A stretch of 64,000 nt of DNA. Source: Rhabdochlamydiaceae bacterium (GTDB taxonomy: Bacteria; Chlamydiota; Chlamydiia; Chlamydiales; Rhabdochlamydiaceae). Position numbers and translations under genes: made by a program. The notes under the pieces are model-generated. The model did no database searches and was not told the DNA's origin. It worked only from the letters and a program-made list of their open reading frames with translations. Location of the stretch: assembly GCA_019745395.1 (NCBI GenBank), contig JAIETG010000020.1, positions 51,424 to 115,423 on the forward strand, in the 5' to 3' direction. Below, one piece after another: positions 43,647 through 52,844 of this stretch. Position 1 is the stretch's first letter; each line of letters begins with the position of its first letter.

Positions 43647-45491
43647 GTGCAGGTAAATTCTCTGAGTAAAGTAGGTTATCCTTACGGATTGGCCACATGC
43701 GCTATGGGTGAAGATCCGATCATCCAAATGGAAACAGATCTTTGCTCTAATTTCTATGATCTAGAGAGTGATACGGATATGTCAGAGATGAGAAAAACGT
43801 TTCAAGGTAGAAATTTAACTTTTGTTAATTGTCTCGATTCTGAAGGAGAAACGCCTCTGCTGAAAGCTGCTATTGTAGGAAATTTAGCACTGGTTGAGTT
43901 CTTGTTAAACCATAAGGCTGACGTGAATTTCTTTCGAGATAATGAGCATAACCCTTTATATTGGGCTTGTGTTTTCATGGATCTGGATAAGGGGCGATAC
44001 CTGCCTATAGTAGAGTTGTTGCTAGAATGGGGGGCTGATCTTTCTAAGATATCTAATGAACATTTTTTTAAAGCCTTAAAGGTTAAGGATGATGGTATAT
44101 ACCGGATATTTCTTCGATATGGAGCTGGCAATATTCCAGATTCAAAAGGCTCTACTGAACTTCATAAAGCTGCTAAAAACGGCAATCTAACAAGGGTGGA
44201 TTGGATCTTAGAAAGACTGTTCAAGAGTGATGTTATTTTAAGTTCCTCTTTTTCCAAAAGCATGTTGGAAGGTTGCTCAACACCTACTCAAATATCTCAA
44301 CTAGAGCAAATTCCAGTCGAGCAATTGACAGACCTTCGTACTTATGTGCAGAACTATTGTAATACGTACATTAGAAAAAAAGATGGAAGCATGATGGTTT
44401 TAGCGCATACAAATGCCAAAAATGCATCGGACTTTGTATTAGCTCGGTTAAAAGAAATCCATAAGATGATATTGCCTGCGAGAAACACCTTAACAATCAA
44501 TATGTTCCCACATCATGTGTCCGTGGGACTTGACTGTTTTTCTTGTGCGGAAGGAAAACCTTACCGGAAAATGTTTGGAGCGGGCGGGCTATTTCTTCCT
44601 TTACCTTTTTTTCTAGCGTCAGGCCGAGGGGTAATTCAAGACGAGGACCGTTGGGATTCCTCAGACTTGAAATTGAGTATTCCCATTGATGATGTTCAAG
44701 CAAACGCTGTTTGGAACAAAAAACAATCGATGGATGCATCTTATTATATTTACGACATGTATTTGGCAAACTGTGTAAACGTAGCAGAGGATATGTTCAG
44801 AGCAGCAGGCAATCAGAACTTTTTTGGGTTTTTTGCGCCGGATCAGATTCAGTTCCATCCACGTGATATTTTAACGTCTCTGGCCATTTTGTATGGAAAG
44901 TTAGAATATGGATACAAAATTCCTTTTGATCTTGCGTTATTTACTTCATCTTTTACGAGTGCATTTGTCGCCTATAAAATAACCAGGTCATTCTTTTCCT
45001 TATTATCTAAACCAGCGCTCCATACTCCAAAGGAGGAATCATCAAACAGAGCTGTGTCGTCAGCGGTGGGTTTAGGTCTCGCTCACATAGCAGCGCGTGT
45101 TTCAGCGCGTGTAACGCAGTTTTTAGTAGGGGGAGGTTGTATAGTTGGTCAAGTTGCTGGAATTACCGGATTTTTATATCCCGCTGTAGTTTTAGGGTAT
45201 TTCATAAAAAATGCACCTGATACGAATCCTCAAAGCTCTTCTCTGTTCAACAAACAGGTGTCTTTAATAGAAAACTTGAATTTAGTGGTTTTATCTGGGC
45301 AGATAGCCTCATTTTTTATAGGAGTAACTGTGAAAGATATAGGGAAAGTCATGAATCTAAATGCCCTATCCTATCTCCTGATCACTGGTGCAGTTACCCT
45401 TAACGAAATGAGAAAAATCCTTCAATGGCATCCTCCGTCTATTAATAATCAATTGCATCTTCCGTCTATTAATAATATTTATATCGCATAG
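43647..45491 (+). CDS. Ankyrin-repeat membrane protein, candidate effector
   Basis: This 614-residue protein has about three to four ankyrin repeats between residues 60 and 185 (GETPLLKAAIVGNLALVEFLLNHKADVN, NPLYWACVFMD.., GSTELHKAAKNGNLTRVDWIL). A middle domain has no recognised motif. The C-terminus has hydrophobic segments around 445-465, 480-520 and 545-580. The start is GTG with AAAGGTAG upstream; an ATG at 43704 is an alternative. A 22-nt direct repeat duplicates nine codons at the C-terminus. Ankyrin proteins are common host-directed effectors of intracellular bacteria; that role is inference. Confidence 0.78.
   Translation: MQVNSLSKVGYPYGLATCAMGEDPIIQMETDLCSNFYDLESDTDMSEMRKTFQGRNLTFVNCLDSEGETPLLKAAIVGNLALVEFLLNHKADVNFFRDNEHNPLYWACVFMDLDKGRYLPIVELLLEWGADLSKISNEHFFKALKVKDDGIYRIFLRYGAGNIPDSKGSTELHKAAKNGNLTRVDWILERLFKSDVILSSSFSKSMLEGCSTPTQISQLEQIPVEQLTDLRTYVQNYCNTYIRKKDGSMMVLAHTNAKNASDFVLARLKEIHKMILPARNTLTINMFPHHVSVGLDCFSCAEGKPYRKMFGAGGLFLPLPFFLASGRGVIQDEDRWDSSDLKLSIPIDDVQANAVWNKKQSMDASYYIYDMYLANCVNVAEDMFRAAGNQNFFGFFAPDQIQFHPRDILTSLAILYGKLEYGYKIPFDLALFTSSFTSAFVAYKITRSFFSLLSKPALHTPKEESSNRAVSSAVGLGLAHIAARVSARVTQFLVGGGCIVGQVAGITGFLYPAVVLGYFIKNAPDTNPQSSSLFNKQVSLIENLNLVVLSGQIASFFIGVTVKDIGKVMNLNALSYLLITGAVTLNEMRKILQWHPPSINNQLHLPSINNIYIA
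45428..45476 (+). repeat. Direct repeat at the 3' end of the ankyrin gene
   Basis: Two 22-nt copies (45428-45449 and 45455-45476) differ at one base and are 27 nt apart, so they duplicate nine codons in frame (HPPSINN / HLPSINN). Confidence 0.8.
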
Positions 45492-45639
45492 CGATCTAGT
45501 AAATTTCTTTTCAGTTTTTTCTGAGAACATCCAACAAAATCTCTTGAGAAAAAAATAAATCATCATCTCCTTTACAATTTTATGTTCAAAAAAAAAGTAG
45601 TAATCAATAGGATGGCGTTTTGGAAAGAAGAGGCGAAAC

Positions 45640-46518
45640 ATGCACCGAAAATACAAAATTGCCTTGGGGATTTTGCTGGGAGTATCTGTATTAACTTTAT
45701 CTATTCTCTATTTGTGTCGAACTCCTATGGCAGTGTTGAATCCTCAGGGGGAAATTGGAGTAAAAGAGAAAGATCTAATCCTGATTTGCACTTGGCTTAT
45801 GCTGATCGTTGTCATACCTGTACTTATTATGACAGTAGTCTTTGCTTGGAAGTACCGTGCATCGAATAAAAAAGCGAAGTACGATCCCAAATGGGATAAT
45901 AGTGTTACAGCAGAATTAGTCTGGTGGTCTTTTCCCTTCATCATTGTGATTATTTTATCAGTTATAACCTGGAAAAGTTGTCATGATCTAGATCCTTTTA
46001 AGCCGATAGTTAATAAAGGCAAAGCGATGGAGGTTCAAGTAGTTGCTTTGCAATGGAAATGGCTTTTTATCTATCCAGAAGAAAAAATTGCAACGATCAA
46101 TTGGGTGCAATTTCCAAAAGGTGTTCCCGTTCATTTTAAAATTACGGCTGATGCTCCGATGAATTCGTTTTGGATTCCTCAGCTGGGAGGGCAGATCTAT
46201 GCGATGCCGGGAATGTCTGCAGAATTATATCTGGTTGCAGATGAATATGGGAACTTTAGAGGATCTTCTTCTAACTTAAGTGGAGAGGGTTTTGCAGGAA
46301 TGATCTTTTCGGCAGTCTCTTGTACTCCGGAAGAATTTAAGAAATGGGTTGATGAAGCTAAAAGCTCTTCATTGCGCTTGAATGGTAAAGAATATGAGAA
46401 ACTTGTAGAGCCAAGTCAAAACAGTCCCGTTTCTTTGTATGTATTAGAAACTCCCGATCTTTACGATCGGATCCTCATGAAATATATGGAGGGCAGTAAG
46501 GTATGTTCGGAAAATTAA
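45640..46518 (+). CDS. cyoA: Cytochrome bo3 ubiquinol oxidase subunit II
   Basis: This is subunit II of the quinol oxidase, 292 residues. It has an N-terminal membrane segment that could be a signal with a weak lipobox (LYLC, Cys26), then a second helix (LICTWLMLIVVIPVLIMTVVFAWKYRASNKKAKY) and a periplasmic cupredoxin domain (VALQWKWLFIYPE, MNSFWIPQLGGQIYAMPGM). The CuA ligands of cytochrome c oxidases are absent, as is usual in quinol oxidases. It overlaps cyoB by 16 bp. Confidence 0.96.
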   Translation: MHRKYKIALGILLGVSVLTLSILYLCRTPMAVLNPQGEIGVKEKDLILICTWLMLIVVIPVLIMTVVFAWKYRASNKKAKYDPKWDNSVTAELVWWSFPFIIVIILSVITWKSCHDLDPFKPIVNKGKAMEVQVVALQWKWLFIYPEEKIATINWVQFPKGVPVHFKITADAPMNSFWIPQLGGQIYAMPGMSAELYLVADEYGNFRGSSSNLSGEGFAGMIFSAVSCTPEEFKKWVDEAKSSSLRLNGKEYEKLVEPSQNSPVSLYVLETPDLYDRILMKYMEGSKVCSEN

Positions 46519-48452
46519 CCCTCGATGCGTTTAAGCATGATATGATAGAACTGGGGGCCGGAGTTGGAATGGCTTTCGGAGTTTTATTTGTCATAGCCTA
46601 TTTGACTTATCATAAACGCTGGACGTGGCTTTGGAAAGAGTGGATCACCTCTGTGGATCCTAAAAAAATTGGCATCATGTACTTTACTATCGTGATTTTA
46701 ATGGTGGTTAAAGGAGTGATTGATGCTGTTATGATGCGAGCTCAGCTCATGTTTGCAGTCGGCGAAGCTGGTGGCTACTTGGGAGCCGCGCATTATCAAC
46801 AGATCTTTACGGCCCACGGCGTTACGATGATTTTTTTCGTCGGAATGGGGTCGATCTTTGCTATCATGAATTTACTTGTGCCGCTTCAAATTGGCGCACG
46901 TGATGTTGCTTTTCCATTTTTAAATGCGGTAAGTTTTTGGCTTTTTCTTGCAGGCGGGCTTTTGATGATCGTTTCTTTGGTCATCGGGAACTATTCTGCA
47001 GCAGGCTGGATCGGATATCCTCCTCTTTCAGGTATTAAATACAGTCCAGATGTGGGGGTAGATTATTGGATCTGGAGCGTGCAGGTAGCGGGAGTAGGAA
47101 GTCTGCTCTCGGGGATCAATTTCTTGGTGACTATTATTAAAATGCGTTGCCCAGGCATGACCTTCAAAAACATGCCGATGCTTATTTGGGCTATCATGGG
47201 AACATTAATTCTCATCATTTTTGCTTTCCCGATTTTGACCGCAACTCTTGCGATGCTTACTTTAGATCGTTTACTAGATATGCACTTTTTTACAGCAGAG
47301 CTGGGAGGAAGTCCCATGATGTATATCAATCTAATTTGGGCTTGGGGCCACCCAGAAGTGTATATTTTGGTTTTACCTGCCTTTGGAGTGTTTTCCGAAG
47401 TTGTAGCAGCTTATTCTAAAAAAGCGCTTTTTGGTTATATGTCGATGGTTTGGTCCATCGTTACCATTGCATTTTTATCATTCATAGTCTGGCTTCATCA
47501 CTTTTTTACGATGGGAGCCGGAGGGACCGTCAATGCTTTTTTCGGCATCATGACTATGTTGATTGCTGTTCCTACAGGAGTAAAAATCTTTAACTGGATT
47601 TTCACGATGTATCGTGGGCGCGTAGATTTAAAGACTCCGATGATCTGGTTTTTAGGATTTGTTCTAGTCTTTACTACGGGAGGATTGACTGGCATGCTCC
47701 TTTCTATTGCTCCTGCAGATTTTCAGCTGCACAACGGTCTATTTTTGATCGCACACTTTCACTCTATGGTCATAGGTGGAGTCTTATTTGGAGTTTTTGC
47801 GGCCTTTACTTATTGGTTCCCCAAGTTTACAGGATTTACTTTGGATGAAAAGTATGGAAGGTATGCTTGTTACTGTTGGATCGGTGGTTTTTTAGTGGCC
47901 TTTATGCCTTTATATGCACTTGGTTTGATGGGGGCTACAAGAAGATTGAATTATTACGATGCATCTACGGGATGGCAGCCTCTTTTTGTTGTAGCAGGAA
48001 TTGGCGCAGCTCTAATTTCTTTAGGAATTTTCTTTCAGATTTTGCAAGTTGTCAAGAGCGTGAAAGATCATGATTTTAAACAAAAAGGTGTTAAAGATCC
48101 TTGGGATGGAAGAACTTTAGAGTGGTCAACAACGTCTCCCCCTCCGGTTTATAACTTTGCTATCTTGCCAGAAGTATCAGAGAGAGATGCTTTTTGGCAT
48201 GAAAAACAGTCTACTGAGCCTAAGAAAAAGCCTGTGTATGAATCATTCTTGCTGCCCCATAATACGTCGATTGCATTTTTTATTGGGGTCTTAAGTTTCT
48301 TGATAGGATTTGCTTTAACTTGGGCCATCCTTTGGATGGCCATATTAAGTACCTTAGGGATTGTTGCTCTTATGGTCATACGGCTAGCTAATCAAGAAAC
48401 GGAGTATGAGGTGTCGGTTTCAGAAATCCAACAAATTGAGAATACGCTATGA
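46503..48452 (+). CDS. cyoB: Cytochrome bo3 ubiquinol oxidase subunit I
   Basis: This is the catalytic heme-copper subunit, which reduces O2 and pumps protons. It has 649 residues and about 15 helices. Heme and copper ligands are visible: FTAHGVTMIFF (low-spin heme His), WAWGHPEVYILVLPAFG (CuB His and crosslinked Tyr), WLHHFFTMG (two CuB His) and IAHFHSMVIGG (heme His pair). The first residues resemble E. coli CyoB. Its stop overlaps the cyoC start by four bases. Confidence 0.98.
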   Translation: MFGKLTLDAFKHDMIELGAGVGMAFGVLFVIAYLTYHKRWTWLWKEWITSVDPKKIGIMYFTIVILMVVKGVIDAVMMRAQLMFAVGEAGGYLGAAHYQQIFTAHGVTMIFFVGMGSIFAIMNLLVPLQIGARDVAFPFLNAVSFWLFLAGGLLMIVSLVIGNYSAAGWIGYPPLSGIKYSPDVGVDYWIWSVQVAGVGSLLSGINFLVTIIKMRCPGMTFKNMPMLIWAIMGTLILIIFAFPILTATLAMLTLDRLLDMHFFTAELGGSPMMYINLIWAWGHPEVYILVLPAFGVFSEVVAAYSKKALFGYMSMVWSIVTIAFLSFIVWLHHFFTMGAGGTVNAFFGIMTMLIAVPTGVKIFNWIFTMYRGRVDLKTPMIWFLGFVLVFTTGGLTGMLLSIAPADFQLHNGLFLIAHFHSMVIGGVLFGVFAAFTYWFPKFTGFTLDEKYGRYACYCWIGGFLVAFMPLYALGLMGATRRLNYYDASTGWQPLFVVAGIGAALISLGIFFQILQVVKSVKDHDFKQKGVKDPWDGRTLEWSTTSPPPVYNFAILPEVSERDAFWHEKQSTEPKKKPVYESFLLPHNTSIAFFIGVLSFLIGFALTWAILWMAILSTLGIVALMVIRLANQETEYEVSVSEIQQIENTL

Positions 48453-49030
48453 CACATAACCATGTCCAAGAGACGGATGAAAAAACCTTTTTAGGTCTTT
48501 GGATCTATATCATGAGCGATTGTCTTTTGTTTGCAACGCTCTTCGTTACTTATGCGGTATTGCACCAAGGCACAGCGGGTGGGGCAACATCTAAGGAACT
48601 CTTTCGATTGCCCTTTGTCTTAATAGAAACCATGCTTCTATTGACAAGTAGTTTTACAAGTGGTCTTGCGATGCTCAAACAGAATCTAGGAAGGAAACAT
48701 CACTTACTAGGATGGCTCTTTGTTACTTTTTTACTCGGAGCATCTTTCGTTGGGATGGAGATTCATGAATTTAGAGGCCTTGTTCAGGAAGGGCATAGCT
48801 GGAAAGAAAGCGCCTTTTTATCGGGATTCTTTACCTTGGTCGGAACTCATGGATTACACGTAACAGTTGGGTTGATTTGGATGGCTGTTTTCATGATCCA
48901 GGTATGGAAAATGGGTATGACTCCAATGGTCATGAGAAGACTTTCTTGTCTTAGATTGTTTTGGCACTTTTTAGATGTCGTTTGGATCTTTATCTTTACC
49001 TTTGTCTATTTGATGGGAGTCTTAACATGA
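48449..49030 (+). CDS. cyoC: Cytochrome bo3 ubiquinol oxidase subunit III
   Basis: This is subunit III, 193 residues, with five hydrophobic helices. LGLWIYIMSDCLLFATLFVTYAVL and GTHGLHVTVGLIWM are family marks. It overlaps both neighbours by ATGA, so the cyo operon is translationally coupled. Confidence 0.97.
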   Translation: MTHNHVQETDEKTFLGLWIYIMSDCLLFATLFVTYAVLHQGTAGGATSKELFRLPFVLIETMLLLTSSFTSGLAMLKQNLGRKHHLLGWLFVTFLLGASFVGMEIHEFRGLVQEGHSWKESAFLSGFFTLVGTHGLHVTVGLIWMAVFMIQVWKMGMTPMVMRRLSCLRLFWHFLDVVWIFIFTFVYLMGVLT

Positions 49031-49386
49031 GCAATGATTTACATGTAGCGGGAACGATGAAGACGTATCTCGGTGGTTTTTTAGCTTGTATTGTTTTGAC
49101 TCTAGCCTCTTATTTTTGTGTAGATAAGAGCCTGTTTTCTACAAACACTCTTATTGTAATTATTGTAGCTCTAGCTCTTGTACAAACTGTTGTACAGATG
49201 GTGCTTTTTCTTCACTTAGGACAAGAGGATCATCCGCATTGGAATTTGAATACTTTTATTTTTGCTGTAATTGTTATTTTGGTCGTTGTTTTAGGTTCTT
49301 TATGGATTATGTATCATTTAAATTATCGTATGATGCCTCCCATGGACATGGAAGAAGTTCAGAAAATTCATTCAGAGGGGCTATAA
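49027..49386 (+). CDS. cyoD: Cytochrome bo3 ubiquinol oxidase subunit IV
   Basis: This small subunit has 119 residues and three helices (GGFLACIVLTLASYF; LVQTVVQMVLFLHLG; NTFIFAVIVILVVVLGSLWIMYHLNY). The start is the ATG at 49027 within the ATGA overlap with cyoC; the frame is open further upstream but that part is cyoC in another frame. Confidence 0.95.
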   Translation: MSNDLHVAGTMKTYLGGFLACIVLTLASYFCVDKSLFSTNTLIVIIVALALVQTVVQMVLFLHLGQEDHPHWNLNTFIFAVIVILVVVLGSLWIMYHLNYRMMPPMDMEEVQKIHSEGL

Positions 49387-49390
49387 CCAA

Positions 49391-50236
49391 ATGTTTAAGA
49401 CCTATATGCATCTTACAAAACCGGGAATTATTGCCGGGAATTTGATTACTACGATTGGGGGATTTGCTTTAGCCTCTCATGGCGTTATAAATTATCCTCT
49501 TTTTTTAATTACACTAGTTGGTTTAGCTCTTGTTATCGCATCTGCTTGTGTGTGGAATAACTTTTTAGACCGTAAGATTGATGCTCGAATGAAACGGACG
49601 CAAAACAGACCTTTAGTTCAAGGAACTATTTCCGTAAGAAATGCTAGGCGATTTGCATCAATTTTAGGACTTGCTGGAGCTATTCTCCTCGCTGTATATA
49701 CACCTTGGATTACTTTTGTTGTCGCATGCTTTGGCTTTTGTATCTATACGCTTGTATATAGCTTTTGGAAGAAAAATTCCCGATATGCGACGTTTGTTGG
49801 TAGTTTAGCTGGAGCAGTTCCTATTGTGGTAGGGTATTCAGCAGCTAAAGGATCTTTAGACTTATGTGCCTTTCTTCTGTTTTTACTGATGATCCTTTGG
49901 CAGATGCCTCACTTTTTTTCTATAGCACTCTATCGTTTAAATGATTATACCGCAGCAGCACTTCCCGTGCTTCCTGTTGTAAGAGGCGCGTCTGCCACTA
50001 AAGTTCGTATTCTTGTGTATGTGATTGCATTTGCTTGTACTGTGCCTTGGCTTGCTTTTTTAGGTTATGCAGGACCTGTGTATTTAGTTGGCATGTCTGC
50101 TTTAGGACTTGGTTGGCTTGCTCTAAGTTTACGAGGCTTTAAGAAAAATGTTTCCGATGCTAAGTGGGCGCGCACCATGTTTATGTTTTCTTTGGTCGTA
50201 ATCCTAGCTCAGTCAGCCTGTATTTCTTTAGGGTAG
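49391..50236 (+). CDS. cyoE: Heme O synthase (protoheme IX farnesyltransferase)
   Basis: CyoE is a UbiA-type prenyltransferase that makes heme O for the oxidase. The 281-residue protein has the Asp-rich motif NNFLDRKIDARMKRTQNRP and later LWQMPHFFSIALYRLNDYTAAALPVLPVVRG. About eight or nine helices are visible. It starts four bases after the cyoD stop (AGGGG upstream) and ends the operon before a strong terminator. Confidence 0.97.
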   Translation: MFKTYMHLTKPGIIAGNLITTIGGFALASHGVINYPLFLITLVGLALVIASACVWNNFLDRKIDARMKRTQNRPLVQGTISVRNARRFASILGLAGAILLAVYTPWITFVVACFGFCIYTLVYSFWKKNSRYATFVGSLAGAVPIVVGYSAAKGSLDLCAFLLFLLMILWQMPHFFSIALYRLNDYTAAALPVLPVVRGASATKVRILVYVIAFACTVPWLAFLGYAGPVYLVGMSALGLGWLALSLRGFKKNVSDAKWARTMFMFSLVVILAQSACISLG

Positions 50237-50318
50237 TGAATTGTTCTACCTTAATAATTGCCAATGTCTTATCGATCTTTAAATGTTTTGAAATATTTTA
50301 TTGGTTTGTTTTTCCATT

Positions 50319-50350
50319 AAACCCTCTATTGACAATAGAGGGTTTTGTTC
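50319..50350 (+). terminator. Intrinsic terminator of cyoABCDE
   Basis: A perfect 12-bp stem (50319-50330 with 50334-50345, 3-nt loop) is followed by T-rich sequence. Confidence 0.85.
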
Positions 50351-50544
50351 TTATTGCTCTATTAAAAGGTAGATCGGTAAGCCGTCAGTGTATCGGCTGA
50401 AATGATGAGGTAAATTTTAAAAGAACAAAGACTGGTAAAACTGACGCCCAATTTTTTTGCACGCGATGCTTACAAAAAACTATAGAGCTATTCCAAATAC
50501 TTTGAAATCAATGCAATAGCTGGAATAAGGATTCTGAGTTGATC
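50351..50544. other. Intergenic stretch with no gene seen
   Basis: Moderately AT-rich; it lies between the cyo terminator and a small minus-strand ORF. No ORF or clear structure was found. Confidence 0.5.
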
Positions 50545-50715
50545 TCAAGAATCACCTTCTATAGTGATAGGACCTGCTCCTCCAGCAGGGGAACCTAGTT
50601 CTCTGGCAATCGCTGGGCTAAGATCTACGATAAGGGTTAGTAAGCTCAAAGGTTCGATATTAGGTTGTGGTAATGCAAGTGAAGGCAGATTGATTTCGTG
50701 TGGAGATTTTTTCAT
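50545..50715 (-). CDS. Small ORF 2 (56 residues), hypothetical
   Basis: This minus-strand ORF starts MKKSPHEINLPSLALPQ and ends GGAGPITIEGDS. Its ATG overlaps the stop of small ORF 1 by four bases (ATGA), which argues for real translation. The composition is natural (Pro/Leu-rich N-terminus, Gly-rich C-terminus). Its function is unknown, and it is too short for family assignment by eye. Confidence 0.5.
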   Translation of the reverse strand: MKKSPHEINLPSLALPQPNIEPLSLLTLIVDLSPAIARELGSPAGGAGPITIEGDS

Positions 50716-50852
50716 TTTTTGGTGTATACGTCCGAGGTTTTCTCTTCTGAGTTTTTTTCTTCAACGGTCGGAGAATTAGATCTTTTTCTTTGAGGTGCAG
50801 TGGGATGTTCTATGGGGGTAGTGGCAAAAGCAGTAATGGCAGTAGTTGACAT
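50712..50852 (-). CDS. Small ORF 1 (46 residues), hypothetical
   Basis: This minus-strand ORF starts MSTTAITAFATTPIEHP and continues with a basic, Ser/Glu-rich tail (RKRSNSPTVEEKNSEEK). AGGAA lies about ten bases upstream of the ATG. It is 27 bp downstream of the P-type ATPase stop in the same direction and may be in its operon. It is coupled to small ORF 2 by an ATGA overlap. The Ser/Thr-rich N-terminus would suit a secretion signal, but that is speculation. Confidence 0.5.
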   Translation of the reverse strand: MSTTAITAFATTPIEHPTAPQRKRSNSPTVEEKNSEEKTSDVYTKK

Positions 50853-50879
50853 ATACGAAAAGTTCCTGTGAATGTGTAG

Positions 50880-52844
50880 TTATTTTCTTCGAAGAAGTCT
50901 GAGGGAATTGAGGCCGACCAGTACAGTTCCTCCTTCATGGAGTACGACAGCAAGCCAAAGGGGAACCCAGCCGAGAAGAGCGGGCGTTGTAACAAAACAA
51001 ATTACTCCCAAAGCTAGAAAGCAATTTTGTTTGATAATTCGCATCGATTGATGAGATTTTTTCACAAGCCAATCTAAAGAGGAAATATCATCTTGCAAAA
51101 AGATCACATCAGCTGCATCTATTGCAGAAGCGCTTCCAATGTTTCCAAGAGAGATCCCGACCGTTGCTCTTGCAAGTGCCGGAGCATCATTGATGCCATC
51201 ACCTACCATGATGAGTCCATGGTCATGAGAAAGTTTTGCCACTCGATCGAGCTTATCTTGAGGTTTTAAATCAGCTAAAACTTCAGAAATACCGAGTCCT
51301 TGAGCAATAGGAAGGGCATTTTCTCTATGATCTCCTGTGAGCATACATACAGTCATTTTTAAAGTGTTTTGCAGGCTTTTAATGAGTCTATGCGTGTCGG
51401 GGCGGATTTCATCTTGGAAGTGAAAAACAAAGAGCGCATTTTCTAAAAGTAAATAGGTTTGTGTGGATCCTTGTGTAGAGGGAAGAAATTCTAAAGGAAG
51501 AGAAGTTTTAGAAAGGATCCATTCTTTTTTTCCAATATAGCAGTTTGTATTGTTTAGTTTTGCTTCAAGCCCAGATCCTGGAATTGAGAGGAAAGAATCT
51601 AAATCTATTAGCGAAAGTCCTTTTTCTTGCGCAAGTGAGACTATCGCCTCCGCCATGGGGTGTTTAACTAGGCGCTCCAAGGATCCAGCAATAGAAAGAG
51701 CATAATTCAGATCCATGCGTGTAGCTTCTTCTGTCAAAGGCTGCATCCGTAAACAGCGGAGTTTTCCTGTTGTTAACGTTCCTGTTTTATCAAAAGCAAC
51801 ATGTTTGCAAGAAGCTAGAGCATCTAAAATAGCCCCCCCTTTTAGCAAGATCCCCTTTTTAGCGCAGCTGCTGATAGCAGAGAGATAGGCGGTTGGCGTT
51901 GCAATGACAAGAGCGCAAGGTGATGCTGCGATTAAGAAAGCAAGAGCTCGATAGATAGCACCCTCTGGTCCTAAATAAGCTATAGGAAATATCCATGGTA
52001 AAAAAATGGCAAATGCTGTCGTAAGAAGGATGATGCTTGGCGCATATCTTTTTCCAAATTTATCGATCCATTGTTCTAGTTGAGGTTTGGAGTCTATTGC
52101 TTCTTTGATCATGTGAATGATCTTATTTAATGTGGAGTCTTGAGCTAGAGTATGCACTTGTAAAGTAAGGGCCCCATCTAAGTTCCTAGCTCCTGCGGGG
52201 ACTTCATCGCCTACACCTTTAGCAAGAGGGGTGCTTTCTCCCGTGAGATGACTTAGATTGACAAAAGAAGATCCTTGTGTGACTTTTCCATCTAGAGGGA
52301 CAATTTCCCCCGCTTTGATCAAGATAAGAGCCCCTAAGGGCACTTCTTGGATGGCTGTTTCTATGGTATGTCCATTTTCAGCAAGGACAGTTGCTTTAGA
52401 AGGGGCAAGACTATGTAAAGAGATTAAAGCGCTTTTAGTTTTCTGTGTTACAGCCATTTCCATGGCCCCTGAAAACTCGAACAAGACTAAAAGCAAAGCT
52501 CCTTCCATTCCGCTTCCGATCACTACGGATAATAAGGCTGCAAGTGTCATAAGAACATCAATATTGATGTCTAAACTTAGAATGTCTTCTATAGCTCCAA
52601 TTAAAGCTGGGGTTCCTGAAAGCACGTATACGAGGAGAAGGAAAAAGTAGGATAAATTGATATGGGTAAACTGAAAAGCAAAAGCGAGAACAAGAAAAAA
52701 AGCGGAGAGAAGCGCTGTTTTTACTGAAAGGTATTTCCCCCATTTTTTTGAGTCGCGCGTTAAAAAGGGGCTGATGCATTCTTCTTTCCCTGAGGCAAAG
52801 AATTCATCAAAAACGTAGGGGGGGCGTGGTTGTTTTTCGGTCAT
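50880..52844 (-). CDS. Heavy-metal-translocating P1B-type ATPase
   Basis: This 654-residue metal-exporting P-type ATPase is of the ZntA/CadA group. HLTGESTP (actuator), SPC in the sixth helix (IAASPCALVIATPTAYL), DKTGTLTTG (phosphorylation Asp) and GDGINDAPAL are present. No N-terminal CxxC metal-binding domain exists. The true start at 52844 overlaps the VIT-like gene by ATGA. The placement with serS and the CT728-like gene matches CT727. Zn, Cd or other divalent ions are likely substrates; copper is less likely because CPC is absent. Confidence 0.93.
   Translation of the reverse strand: MTEKQPRPPYVFDEFFASGKEECISPFLTRDSKKWGKYLSVKTALLSAFFLVLAFAFQFTHINLSYFFLLLVYVLSGTPALIGAIEDILSLDINIDVLMTLAALLSVVIGSGMEGALLLVLFEFSGAMEMAVTQKTKSALISLHSLAPSKATVLAENGHTIETAIQEVPLGALILIKAGEIVPLDGKVTQGSSFVNLSHLTGESTPLAKGVGDEVPAGARNLDGALTLQVHTLAQDSTLNKIIHMIKEAIDSKPQLEQWIDKFGKRYAPSIILLTTAFAIFLPWIFPIAYLGPEGAIYRALAFLIAASPCALVIATPTAYLSAISSCAKKGILLKGGAILDALASCKHVAFDKTGTLTTGKLRCLRMQPLTEEATRMDLNYALSIAGSLERLVKHPMAEAIVSLAQEKGLSLIDLDSFLSIPGSGLEAKLNNTNCYIGKKEWILSKTSLPLEFLPSTQGSTQTYLLLENALFVFHFQDEIRPDTHRLIKSLQNTLKMTVCMLTGDHRENALPIAQGLGISEVLADLKPQDKLDRVAKLSHDHGLIMVGDGINDAPALARATVGISLGNIGSASAIDAADVIFLQDDISSLDWLVKKSHQSMRIIKQNCFLALGVICFVTTPALLGWVPLWLAVVLHEGGTVLVGLNSLRLLRRK

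Noticed and set aside
48961..49026. N-terminal extension of cyoD
   Set aside because: These codons are the cyoC 3' end in another frame; the ATGA overlap start fits the operon pattern.
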